A stretch of 64,000 nt of DNA from Bradyrhizobium sp. CCBAU 51627. Lineage in GTDB: Bacteria > Pseudomonadota > Alphaproteobacteria > Rhizobiales > Xanthobacteraceae. The notes beneath the pieces were generated by a model that was not told the DNA's origin, made no database searches, and was given only the letters and a program-made list of their open reading frames with translations. The DNA lies in NCBI RefSeq assembly GCF_028128765.1, contig NZ_LBJG01000011.1:1-64000 (forward strand), given 5' to 3'. The position numbers and the translations under genes are program-made. Positions 1 through 8,315 of the stretch are shown here, in pieces. The number at the start of each line of letters is the position of its first letter. Position 1 is the first letter of the stretch.

Positions 1-3000
1 GATCTCGTCCTGCGTCAGCTCAATGAGCGGCAGCATCTCTGGCGTGATCGCCGTACTCTGTTCGGTGATCCGATTGGCCGGGACCGCCATCTCGTGATGG
101 CTACTGAGGCTTGCGGCCAGATCGGCCAGCACCGGCCTGGCGAACAGCGTCTGCACCTCAACCCCCAGCGACCGCCGCCGCAGCCGCTCGATCAGCTGCA
201 CCGCCACCAGCGAGTGCCCGCCGAGCGCAAAGAAGTGGTCGTGGCGTCCGACCCGCTCAACACCCAGAAGCTCGGCCCAGATCTGTGCCAGCGTGGTCTC
301 GATCTCGCCTTGCGGCGCCTCATAGGCGCGATGCGCATACGCCTCGTCGTCCGGCGCAGCCAGCGCCTTGCGGTCGAGCTTGCCGTTCGCCGTCAGCGGC
401 AGCGCCGCCAGCCGGACGAACGCCGATGGCACCATGTAGTCCGGCAGGTGCGCACTTATGTGCGCGCGCAAGGCGCCGGCAAGCTCGCTTCCCTCCAGGC
501 CGTTCGAAGCTGCTTCCGGCGCACACACCACATAGGCGACAAGACGCTGCTCGCCGCCGGGGCCCTCGTGCGCCACCACCACCGCCTCGCGCACGAACGG
601 ATGCTCGCAAAGCCGCGCCGCGATCTCGCCGGGCTCGATCCGGAAGCCGCGGATCTTCACCTGGTCGTCGTTGCGGCCCAAAAACTCAAGATTGCCGTCC
701 GGCAGATAGCGCGCCAGATCGCCGGTGCGGTACAGCCGGTCGCCGTCCACAAAGGGACTGGCGATGAACCGCTCCGCGGTCAGCTCGGGCCGGTTCAGGT
801 AGCCCCGCGCCACCCCCGCCCCGCCGACGTAGAGCTCCCCCACCGCGCCAAACGGAACCGGCGCACCATGACCGTCCAGCAGATAGACCACCGAATTCCG
901 GATTGGTCGTCCCAGTGGTACCCGTTGCTGGCCATCGAAGCCAGCAGGCACCGGGTAGCAGAGACTGAAGGTGGTGTTCTCGGTCGGGCCGTAGCCATTT
1001 GAGATTCGCAGCGTCGGATGTCGCTTCTGACATGCTCTGATGGAACTGGCTGCGACCTCTTCGCCCCCGACCAGCAGTTGCTGCAGCCCACTCGTGCTCC
1101 GCCCCTCCCCGACATAGACGTCGAACAACCGCGCAGTCATCCAAGCGATAGTGATGCCTTGGTCTTGGATGATCCGGGCCAGCGTTGCCGTCGAGAGATA
1201 GCGTTCAGGATAGAGCACAATACTGGCGCCGTTCGCCAAGGCTCCCCAGACTTCGAACGTGGTCGCATCGAATGTCGGCGAGGAAGCGTTGAGAAAAACG
1301 TCCTGCGGCGAGATCTCGACGAAATCGTTCTCCGCCACCAGACGCACCACTCCGCGATGCTCGACCATGACCCCCTTGGGGGTGCCTGTTGAGCCGGAGG
1401 TGTAGATCACATAGGCGAGATGGCGTGAGGTGAGGCCAAGCGCACGCGGGTCCGGATCCGACGCCGGCAGGTTTGCCCACGCCGGCATGGCCGTCTCCAG
1501 ATCGACCACGCTCACATCGGCCAGCGCATCGGCGCCCAGCGCGGATCGGCCGGCCGCATCGGCCAGCAGGAGCCGCGGCGCCGCATCGTCGAGCACCTGC
1601 CGCAGCCGCGCCGGCGGATAGGCCGGGTCCAGCGGCAGGTACGCCGCGCCCGCCTTGAGGATCCCTAAAAGCCCGACCACCATCGCCACGTTGCGCGCAA
1701 CGCAGATCGCCACCGGCTGGTCCGGCCTGACCCCGAGCCCGATCAGATGATGCGCCAGGCGGTTGGCCCGCGCATTCAGCTCGCCATAGCTTAGCCGCTC
1801 CTCCTCATGGACCACCGCCACCGCGTCCGGCGCGCGGCGAACCTGTGCCTCGAACAGCCCGTGGATGCACACGTCCGACGGATAGGCCGATGCCGTCCGG
1901 TTCAGTTCCTCCAGCAGATAGGCGCGCTCGGCGGATGACAAGAGTTCAATCTGGCCCACCGGCCGCCGCGGATCTGCCTTCACAGCACATAGCAAATTCT
2001 GCAAATGCTGGGTCATAAGGTCGATATGCTTGGGCTCCAAGCGACTTGCATCAAAGTGCCATCGAAAGCTCCCATCTAGAGCGCAAACCTCAAATGTTAA
2101 CGCCTCACCGGGCAGGGCTGGCTCAGAAGTCGGGCTCGAAGCCAGGTCACCAGTGGCAGACTCGCCACTTACAGTAAGCATAACGCCAACCGGCCAGGGG
2201 CGGCGCAATCGTAACCCCTCCATACCGAGCAACGTTGGGCAGCGCGCGATAAGATCTCGCGCGAAGCTATCCTGCTCCTTCAGCTGAGCGAATTCGGCCG
2301 CCACTACCGTGCGCGCCTCTGCAAAATCATTGTCGAGATCGATGGTAATTGCCATCGGCACAACAGAAGCGACAAGCACCTCGAGCGCTTTCAACCCCGC
2401 TCGCGATCCACTCGGCGCGGGAGTCCATCCCAATTGAAGCTCTAATTCTCCCGTGATGCGGGCTAGGTAGATCAGCCAAGCCGTTAGCAAGAATTCCGTG
2501 CGATTACTGGGAGACAGCTCAGCCAAAGCACCTGGAATTCGCCATGAACTCAACTGCCATTGAGGTGCAGCCAAAGCTACTGAAGACGACAAAAAGGAAA
2601 GCCGGGATGTTTTGAACTGTTCAAGGCGCCGTCGCCAAAAACTCTCACGAGGCGCCAACATTTCATGCGCAACCGTTATGCTCCGCGCCTCGTCATCGCT
2701 CAGAATCGGGAGGCGGTCGCCTACATGGGAATCAGAACGCCTCGCGAGTGCCCGCGCATCCAGAGCCTTACCATCCAAGCTGCTAAGCCAAACATCAACA
2801 TCCTCTGTCCCTGTCGCCACACGCCAGTGGCTGGGGTGGATCTCAACTAAAGACCCCGCAGCAAAGCCCGAGCGCCGAGCCGTCACCTCCAAGCGCCTGA
2901 CGACGACAACGTCATCGCCTACGAGAGCCTTGGACAACCCCAATGGATTGGTATGATACGGGCCAAAGTCTAAGGCGCGCGTCATCGCTTCCAGATCTTG

Positions 3001-3630
3001 TGCGGATCGATCCCATCGCAGACAGCCCGCAGCATCTGGGCGTCGACCTTTCGGGAAAAAGCTTCGGTCCGCTAGCGCTTGCGGACGAGCACTAAGCTCT
3101 CCATTTGTTAAGCCAGTTAGAAGATCGCGGAAGCCATCGATAGCAGCCTCATAACATTTGAGATTCAGCGTCAGCGCAGTATCGCTCGTCGCAATCAACA
3201 CTCGGCGTTGGACGACCAGCTCACCCGTATCAACACCGTGATCGATACGATGCCACGTGATGCCATGTTCGGGCTCTCGGGCAAGAAGCGCCCAAGACGT
3301 CGCATGAGTTCCGGCATATCGCGGCAACGGACCGTCGTGGTAATTGAAAGCACCTTTACGCGCTTTCCCAAACACATCTGCTGGCAATATGAACGGATTG
3401 GCAACCGAAAATATCCACTCGACTGGCTCGGCGTTGAGCAGCGCAGATAGCTCTTCAAGGCTCGTCACACACAAGATATCGGCGAGAGCGGCCCAATCGC
3501 GGAATATGGCGTCGGCACACAGCGCCGCCCGGATCACGTGGCCCATCTCCATCACTAGCTGAGCACATCTAATAGCTAGCGTACCACCACCAACAAAGAT
3601 GCAAGAGCCAACCGGCGTAGCAAGTTTCAT
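1..3630 (-). CDS. Non-ribosomal peptide synthetase, formyltransferase-(half C)-A-T start module, partial
   Basis: One open frame of 1210 codons runs from the ATG at 3630 off the left edge, so the C-terminus is missing. Residues about 1-180 resemble methionyl-tRNA formyltransferase: [12 protein letters not shown] near residue 94 supplies the Asn/His pair and HGVDTG near 130 the Asp. Residues about 310-565 look like only the C-terminal half of a condensation domain; no HHxxxDG is seen. An adenylation domain follows ([11 protein letters not shown] near 740, [11 protein letters not shown] near 865), then a carrier domain with the phosphopantetheine serine in LGGHSL near 1135. The last residues look like the lead-in to a next C domain. 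My reading of the specificity code is D-A-F-W-L-G-G-T-F-K, close to the classical valine code. F-A-T modules formylate the first amino acid of a peptide, as in linear gramicidin synthetase LgrA, so this is probably the initiating subunit. Product unknown. The first 1.6 kb of the gene looks AT-richer than the A-T part. Confidence 0.85.
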   Translation of the reverse strand, partial: MKLATPVGSCIFVGGGTLAIRCAQLVMEMGHVIRAALCADAIFRDWAALADILCVTSLEELSALLNAEPVEWIFSVANPFILPADVFGKARKGAFNYHDGPLPRYAGTHATSWALLAREPEHGITWHRIDHGVDTGELVVQRRVLIATSDTALTLNLKCYEAAIDGFRDLLTGLTNGELSARPQALADRSFFPKGRRPDAAGCLRWDRSAQDLEAMTRALDFGPYHTNPLGLSKALVGDDVVVVRRLEVTARRSGFAAGSLVEIHPSHWRVATGTEDVDVWLSSLDGKALDARALARRSDSHVGDRLPILSDDEARSITVAHEMLAPRESFWRRRLEQFKTSRLSFLSSSVALAAPQWQLSSWRIPGALAELSPSNRTEFLLTAWLIYLARITGELELQLGWTPAPSGSRAGLKALEVLVASVVPMAITIDLDNDFAEARTVVAAEFAQLKEQDSFARDLIARCPTLLGMEGLRLRRPWPVGVMLTVSGESATGDLASSPTSEPALPGEALTFEVCALDGSFRWHFDASRLEPKHIDLMTQHLQNLLCAVKADPRRPVGQIELLSSAERAYLLEELNRTASAYPSDVCIHGLFEAQVRRAPDAVAVVHEEERLSYGELNARANRLAHHLIGLGVRPDQPVAICVARNVAMVVGLLGILKAGAAYLPLDPAYPPARLRQVLDDAAPRLLLADAAGRSALGADALADVSVVDLETAMPAWANLPASDPDPRALGLTSRHLAYVIYTSGSTGTPKGVMVEHRGVVRLVAENDFVEISPQDVFLNASSPTFDATTFEVWGALANGASIVLYPERYLSTATLARIIQDQGITIAWMTARLFDVYVGEGRSTSGLQQLLVGGEEVAASSIRACQKRHPTLRISNGYGPTENTTFSLCYPVPAGFDGQQRVPLGRPIRNSVVYLLDGHGAPVPFGAVGELYVGGAGVARGYLNRPELTAERFIASPFVDGDRLYRTGDLARYLPDGNLEFLGRNDDQVKIRGFRIEPGEIAARLCEHPFVREAVVVAHEGPGGEQRLVAYVVCAPEAASNGLEGSELAGALRAHISAHLPDYMVPSAFVRLAALPLTANGKLDRKALAAPDDEAYAHRAYEAPQGEIETTLAQIWAELLGVERVGRHDHFFALGGHSLVAVQLIERLRRRSLGVEVQTLFARPVLADLAASLSSHHEMAVPANRITEQSTAITPEMLPLIELTQDEI

Positions 3631-3685
3631 CTGAACTCCGGCTACGATGAAGGCCGTAACGGATCACCCCGCATTTCAAGCAATC

Positions 3686-4100
3686 GACATACCAATGACG
3701 TACTGCGAGCGTTTCCTGAAGAAACAACGCGCCTCGCTCGGAATGCCGCCGTCGGACTTGAAACATCGACGTCCTGAACCAGACACAGCTCAGCACAACA
3801 ATACGGACGTCATTGGCGACGATCACCGCATGGGCGTCCGCAAAGTCGTCGGAAGCTCTGCAACAGCCGCAGTCATCACCGCGCGTACAGCAGAATCTCC
3901 TTGGCGCTCACGTTAAGTAACGGACGCGCCAATGACCTTCTGCGAGCTCATTCTGAAGAAAACAATTCGCTTCTCGCCGGGCTGCCAGAATTTTGCCGTC
4001 ATGCCGTCGAGCTTGGAACATTAACGCCTTGAACCGAACAGAGCTCAACACAACAGCACGCGCCGTCAACAGCGACGACCACTCAAGATGGTGCGTCCGC
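3686..4100. repeat. Two diverged copies of an intergenic repeat
   Basis: The 663 bases between the NRPS start and the next gene hold no convincing gene. About 3686-3846 and 3918-4100 are imperfect direct copies of one unit. Both contain, in order, an accaatgac-like start, ctgaagaaa, a cttgaaaca/cttggaaca stretch, ctgaac(c) followed by acagctca, and end near gcgtccgc. A third copy with the same block order lies at about 12050-12210 on the other side of the IS-rich block. No inverted-repeat ends or coding potential were seen, so I cannot say whether these are mobile, regulatory or decayed coding sequence. Confidence 0.5.
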
Positions 4101-4294
4101 ACCTTGCCCGAATTGCCTTTGCGAGCCAAAATGCTCGCCGCTGCTTTCTCTAGGGGGTCTGCTCGTCGAGTGAGAGAGGGTCCTGCGACAGGGATTCCGC
4201 TCGATGTTGCAAAGTTCGCCACGCATCGCGTTTTCGCAGACTGGCCGGGGCTCGGCACTAAGTAGCGTTTTCGCTTAATGCCCGCTGACGTCTG

Positions 4295-4310
4295 TGGCAC
4301 GGCCCTTGCT
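4295..4310 (+). promoter_or_regulatory. Sigma-54 (-24/-12) promoter
   Basis: TGGCACGGCCCTTGCT matches the RpoN consensus TGGCAC-N5-TTGCW exactly, with correct spacing. Transcription should start near 4321. In rhizobia such promoters are usually activated by NifA in low oxygen, but I found no clear TGT-N10-ACA upstream site within about 200 bases, so the activator is open. Confidence 0.75.
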
Positions 4311-4350
4311 CGTGACGCGACGAAAGCGACGAAGAACGGGTCCACGGCGA

Positions 4351-5301
4351 ATGTCGCAACCACAACTGACTCCTGATCTCTCACATCGGCGCATGCTGTT
4401 GACCCTTGGGTGCAGCGGCTTGGATGTGTCTTGCGTGATCGAGGCACTCAGTCGAGACTGTGTCATTTTGATTCGTAATGTCTCACCGAGCGAGGCGGAC
4501 GGCCTCGTACATCAAATTGCCGGTGAACTGGGATTGCAAAAAAAGCTAGAGCTGGAGGCCGGCTTTTCCGATTTTCTTGGTCACCGACGGCGGATCAGCA
4601 AATACTTCATGAGCGTTAATTCTCGGGATGATTATCAGTTTGTCACCCCGCATTCCGAAGGAGATAGAATATGTAATATGCAGTTGTCGTGCTTTTATTG
4701 TTTCGAGAATAGTAAAGACGGAGGAGAAACAATCCTATTGAACATCGACGACACAAGTGAGGCATGGGGACTTTTACGAGAAAAAACGACAAAAATATTA
4801 CCTGGATCAAAACCATTGTCTCGGGGCATGATCACTCGTGCAAAAGCACTTTATCGTCTGAGCTCGTCGGATGACTATTTGGTACCAGATGACCAAATAG
4901 TAGCCGAGGTGAAATCCGAGATCCCGGGCCTTTTGCTGGCGATTGTTATGGCAAGGCCGAAAAGAAGCTTTTCCCGTCTCCTAGGGCGCGATGTGAATGT
5001 CCTTTGGGATAACATTGGTAGTGTTGACCAAAGCTGTCTTCACTTTTTCGTTCGGATGTTGCAGGAGCGCGAACTTCTCAAGTGCCCACCGGACGGTTTT
5101 GAGTTGCACCAACTGGACCCCCTTAATGCAGGACGGAGCTGGTGTTCAGGCGCCGATTACGAGAAACTTTTTTGTGACGAGATTATTCTCAAGCTAAAAC
5201 CAGGGGACCTTGTTATTCTGAACAACCTAACTTGGGCGCATGCGGTGAACAATTGGACATCGGCACCGGGCACTCGAAGGATAGCCGTGGCATTGGCCTA
5301 A
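4351..5301 (+). CDS. TauD/TfdA-like Fe(II)/2-oxoglutarate dioxygenase
   Basis: The protein (316 aa from the ATG at 4351) has the facial triad of 2-oxoglutarate-dependent hydroxylases: HSE near residue 101, a distal His in TWAHAVNNW near 297, and an Arg shortly after (TRRIAV) for the cosubstrate. These enzymes use Fe(II), O2 and 2-oxoglutarate; relatives near NRPS genes (SyrP type) hydroxylate carrier-bound amino acids. The frame is open up to a GTG at 4294, but that start lies within the sigma-54 promoter, so the ATG at 4351 or the one at 4393 is far more likely. The gene is divergent from the NRPS 720 bases away and noticeably AT-richer than its surroundings, which suggests horizontal origin. 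A tailoring role for the NRPS product is inference. Confidence 0.75.
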   Translation: MSQPQLTPDLSHRRMLLTLGCSGLDVSCVIEALSRDCVILIRNVSPSEADGLVHQIAGELGLQKKLELEAGFSDFLGHRRRISKYFMSVNSRDDYQFVTPHSEGDRICNMQLSCFYCFENSKDGGETILLNIDDTSEAWGLLREKTTKILPGSKPLSRGMITRAKALYRLSSSDDYLVPDDQIVAEVKSEIPGLLLAIVMARPKRSFSRLLGRDVNVLWDNIGSVDQSCLHFFVRMLQERELLKCPPDGFELHQLDPLNAGRSWCSGADYEKLFCDEIILKLKPGDLVILNNLTWAHAVNNWTSAPGTRRIAVALA

Positions 5302-5452
5302 CGTAGTCCCCACTTCCTGAAAGTTGAGTTGTGCTTCAAGGGTGCATGAGCAGCATCCCTGAGCGACAGCGATTAGTCTGACGAAGGAGTGACCTGCCAC
5401 TGCGTATTTCCTCCAGAAGGAGTTAGAGTCCGGCCCGAAGAAGGACGGACAG

Positions 5453-5719
5453 ATGAAGCGAGCAAGGTTCACGGAAGAGCAGATTATCGCGGTATTGAAG
5501 GAGCATGAGGCTGGGGCGAAGACAGCCGACCTGGCTCGCAAGCACGGTGTTTCCGAGGCGACGATCTACAATTGGAAGGCCAAATTCGGCGGCATGGACG
5601 TTTCCGAAGCGAAGCGGCTGAGGGCCTTGGAAGAGGAGAACGGGAAGCTGAAGAAGCTTCTGGCCGAGCAGATGCTCGATGCGGCCGCACTTCGCGAGCT
5701 CCTTTCAAAAAAATGGTAG
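5453..5719 (+). CDS. IS3-family transposase OrfA (helix-turn-helix)
   Basis: This 88-aa protein has the usual OrfA layout: an N-terminal helix-turn-helix (FTEEQIIAVLKEHEAGAK ... GVSEATIYNWKAK) followed by a leucine-zipper-like coiled coil (RLRALEEENGKLKKLLAE). It binds the IS ends and pairs with OrfB through the coiled coil. A run of seven A's (5707-5713) just before the stop lies where IS3 elements make a -1 ribosomal frameshift to give the OrfAB transposase. It appears intact. Confidence 0.88.
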   Translation: MKRARFTEEQIIAVLKEHEAGAKTADLARKHGVSEATIYNWKAKFGGMDVSEAKRLRALEEENGKLKKLLAEQMLDAAALRELLSKKW

Positions 5720-6196
5720 GGCCCGCCGCCAAGCGCGCTGCGATCGCGCATCTGCAGGCCGTCATGAGCCTGTCGGAACGGCGGGCCTGCTCGATTGTGG
5801 GGGCGGATCGGAAGATGATCCGCTATCGCTCCAGCCGCCCGCCGGACGCAGTTCTGCGTGGCCGATTGCGCGACCTCGCCAACGAGCGGCGGCGTTTCGG
5901 CTATCGCCGGTTGTTCGTCTTGCTGCGGCGGGAGGGCGAGCCATCGGGGATCAACCGGATCTACCGGCTTTACCGCGAGGAAGGGCTCACCGTCCGCAAA
6001 CGGCGGGCTCGCCGCAAGGCCGTGGGGACCCGTGCCCCGATCCTGGTCGAGGCGAGGCCGAACGCGCGCTGGTCGCTGGACTTCGTCCACGACCAGTTCG
6101 CCAATGGCCGACGCTTCCGCATCCTCAACATCGTCGACGACGTCACCAAGGAATGCCTGGGCGCCATTCCGGAGACGTCGATCTCGGGGCGGCGCG

Positions 6197-7374
6197 TAGG
6201 GCTATCGCATATGGGCGAGGGCGGAGAGAAGGAAGTCATTATTCCATCTGGCTTGGAGCATTTTATGGCTGATGCGCGCAGGACCGGGCGTTGCCTGCAG
6301 GGTATTGATGGCCAGCTTGCGAATGAGGGCGAGGTTTTCCGCGGCGTGATCCTTGCGGCTGCGGCAGGCATCTTCGTCGAACAGAACGTCGAGAACCCAG
6401 TGCAGGTTGTTCTCGATGCTCCAATGGGCTCGCGCGACCTCGAGCAGCTTTTTGGCCGACAGCAGGCGCGAGGCGAGGAAATATCGGACCGTATGCTTGG
6501 CGGTCTTGCCAGAGTTTGCGCGCCAACTGTCGATGCGACCAACGGCAGCGATAGCGGGGAAGTCGTGTTGCTGCGCCAACAGTGGCGCCGGCGCGACGAT
6601 GGCCTGCCGGCGCTCGGCGCGACCGTGGGCAGTGGTCCTTCGTTGACTGGCTCGCGCGGGCTTTCGGGCTGTATCGACCAACGTCTTGGCGGCCTTGAAG
6701 AGCCGGCCACGGTTACTCTTGATGGCCAATACGTAGTGCCCCTTCCGATCACGGATGGCCTGCGCGGTGTCGGGCCGGCAATGCAAGGCGTCGGCGGTGA
6801 CAAGAGCACCGTCCAGATCGAGCAGCGCGAGAACTTCGAGAGCCCCGGCAACCTCGTTGCGGTTGGGGGCCTTCCGCTGAGCCAGCGCCATGCGAGTGCC
6901 GGCCGCCCAGACATTGACCATATGCAGCGGCGTGGCCCGCCGGCCACGCGTGAAGGCTCCGCGCAGGGCCTTGCCGTCGATGCTGACCACGCCCTTGATG
7001 CCGAAGCTCTTGCTGAACTTGCGCAAAACCGCTTCCAGACCCTTCGGGTCCAGCGCACGCAAGACGTTGCTGAACGTATCGTGGCTCGGGATGCCGTGCC
7101 TGAGCTCCAGGAACCGTCGCAACAGCTCCTCGCGGCCTTGCCCAAAGAACTCGAACTCGGTGCAGGTCTTGGCGCCAGCCAGCGTGGCCGCCAATGCAAT
7201 GACGAGGATCTCCACCAGATCGTGTCGAGTGTTGCTGGCGCGCGGATCCTTGAGCGGTCGAAACAGGCGCTTGAGCTTGCGCATTCAGGTCTCCCTCGGG
7301 AATCGAGAGACACCCAAAGAATCCAGTTCCAATCCCTTTGCAACACCCCTCCAGCACCATATGCGATTCCCCTA
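6197..7374 (-). mobile_element. ISAs1-family insertion sequence
   Basis: A 1178-bp element with inverted ends: TAGGGCTATCGCATATGG from 6197 and TAGGGGAATCGCATATGG read inward from 7374. It is flanked by identical 10-bp copies of GGGCGGCGCG at 6187-6196 and 7375-7384, the target duplication. Element size, duplication length and the single long transposase gene fit ISAs1. It sits inside OrfB of the IS3-family element. Confidence 0.9.
6202..7284 (-). CDS. ISAs1-family transposase
   Basis: This 360-aa protein has the features of ISAs1 (H-repeat-associated) transposases: an N-terminal block (LFRPLKDPRASNTRHDLVEI), the first DDE Asp in VVSIDGKALRGA, the second in LVTADALHC, and the C-terminal HWSIENNLHWVLDVLFDED block with the Glu. 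It fills nearly the whole element, ending five bases inside the left end, and shows no frameshift or internal stop, so it is probably functional. Confidence 0.92.
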   Translation of the reverse strand: MRKLKRLFRPLKDPRASNTRHDLVEILVIALAATLAGAKTCTEFEFFGQGREELLRRFLELRHGIPSHDTFSNVLRALDPKGLEAVLRKFSKSFGIKGVVSIDGKALRGAFTRGRRATPLHMVNVWAAGTRMALAQRKAPNRNEVAGALEVLALLDLDGALVTADALHCRPDTAQAIRDRKGHYVLAIKSNRGRLFKAAKTLVDTARKPARASQRRTTAHGRAERRQAIVAPAPLLAQQHDFPAIAAVGRIDSWRANSGKTAKHTVRYFLASRLLSAKKLLEVARAHWSIENNLHWVLDVLFDEDACRSRKDHAAENLALIRKLAINTLQATPGPARISHKMLQARWNNDFLLSALAHMR

Positions 7375-7876
7375 GGGCGGCGCGTGGCCCGCGAACTGAC
7401 GGCAATCGTCCAGCGACGCGGCAAGCCAGGAATGATCGTGTCCGACCATGGCACCGAATTCACCTGCAACGCCATGCTCGCTTGGTGCAAGGACGCAGCC
7501 ATCGATTGGCACTTCATTGCGCCGGGAAAGCCGATGCAGAACGGCTTCGTCGAGAGTTTCAATGGCCGGATGCGCGATGAGCTACTCAATGAGACCCTGT
7601 TCTTCGATCTCGATGACGCCCGCGCCAAGATCGCCAACTGGGTCGCCGACTACAATCTCCAGCGTCCCCACTCGTCGCTGAAATACCTGACCCCCGCGGC
7701 CTACGCCGCCCACCTCACCGCAACGGACGATCGGCTGCGCAACCCCGACCAGCTCCGCCGATCGTCCGTTGCTCCATCCGCGCCGCTTGGCGTACAAAAC
7801 CCCGAGACTCTAACTGCCGCTGGATGAAAATGCAGGGGCAGGTCACTCTCTTGATGGATCGCAAATAGATCGTTGC

Positions 7877-8308
7877 TTGGAAGTTCCAGCGTGGATGTTC
7901 GACCGGACGGCATGCCTTGACGCTGAGCCTTTGACAGCTCAGCCGTTTGTCAGCATTGACGCACTTGCGGCGCTCTCTACGCTTCTCGATCTGGCGTTGA
8001 AGGATCGAACGCCATCAGCTGCCCTGCTTTCTGGCGCATCCAGAGCCTCTCACGACCAGAATCGGGGAGAGACTCATGTCACGGCAGACGGCAGTGCCAG
8101 CGAGCGGATACCGACACAATCGACAACCGCGGCCGCAGCAGCAGATGGATCTGTTCGGGAGTGGCCTGTCGAACGGCGCCATCGGCGCGCCCACATGGCT
8201 GGATCTGCCCGCAGAAGCGCGGGCAGCGCTCACGAGCCTGATGACGCAGTTGATCCTCGATCATGCAGCGATGACAGCGACGCCGCCCGCGAAGGAGGTC
8301 GATCATGA
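7877..8308 (+). CDS. Remnant first gene of a recombinase cassette
   Basis: The frame has no ATG; it can only start at TTG 7877 ([15 protein letters not shown]). Short proteins beginning with an [12 protein letters not shown] motif often precede a small PTWLDL protein and a large serine recombinase in rhizobial genomes (family knowledge). The 5' end was probably removed by the adjacent IS3-family element, whose right end is 32 bases upstream. The part after about residue 65 overlaps the next gene in another frame and has poor composition, so the real product, if any, probably ends near 8080. Confidence 0.35.
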   Translation: MEVPAWMFDRTACLDAEPLTAQPFVSIDALAALSTLLDLALKDRTPSAALLSGASRASHDQNRGETHVTADGSASERIPTQSTTAAAAADGSVREWPVERRHRRAHMAGSARRSAGSAHEPDDAVDPRSCSDDSDAAREGGRS

Positions 8309-8315
8309 TCTCTGA
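8076..8315 (+). CDS. Small recombinase-associated protein ([11 protein letters not shown] motif)
   Basis: This 79-aa protein has a [10 protein letters not shown] stretch and the motif [14 protein letters not shown] followed by a short helix ([13 protein letters not shown]). Such proteins are commonly encoded just before large serine recombinases, and here the stop overlaps the recombinase start by 11 bases, showing translational coupling. The ATG follows a GGGGAGAG ribosome-binding site. Molecular role unknown; it may be an accessory factor of the recombinase. Confidence 0.7.
   Translation: MSRQTAVPASGYRHNRQPRPQQQMDLFGSGLSNGAIGAPTWLDLPAEARAALTSLMTQLILDHAAMTATPPAKEVDHDL

Larger units (their letters stand above)
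5713..7827 (+). pseudogene. IS3-family transposase OrfB, interrupted by ISAs1
   Basis: The N-terminal half (5713-6196) has the HTH_21 region (FGYRRLFVLLRREG) and the start of the integrase core (WSLDFVHDQFANGRRFRILN, first catalytic Asp). The C-terminal half (7385-7827) has the second Asp (SDHGTEFTC) and the catalytic Glu (NGFVESFNGRMRDE) with the usual end NLQRPHSSLKYLTP. Between them sits an ISAs1 element in opposite orientation. The added length (1188 bases, a multiple of three) and the lack of stops make the whole stretch read as one 751-codon frame, but the middle is antisense of another transposase. Precise excision would restore OrfB, so the insertion is recent. Confidence 0.85.
5390..7845 (+). 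mobile_element. IS3-family element, split by an ISAs1 insertion
   Basis: Terminal inverted repeats are visible: TGACCTGCCACTGCGTATTT at the left (5390) and, read inward on the minus strand from 7845, TGACCTGCCCCTGCATTTTC. Between them lie orfA and orfB of an IS3-type transposase. Removing the inner ISAs1 element and one copy of its 10-bp duplication leaves about 1.27 kb, typical of IS3 members. No flanking 3-4-bp target duplication was found. The right end abuts, and seems to have removed the beginning of, a recombinase cassette. Confidence 0.8.

Noticed and set aside
94..1392. Long plus-strand reading frames in the NRPS region
   Set aside because: They are antisense shadows of the adenylation and carrier domains, which read cleanly on the minus strand with all core motifs.
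5572..7827. A single 751-codon fusion protein
   Set aside because: The middle third is the antisense of an intact ISAs1 transposase; only the two ends encode IS3-type OrfB.
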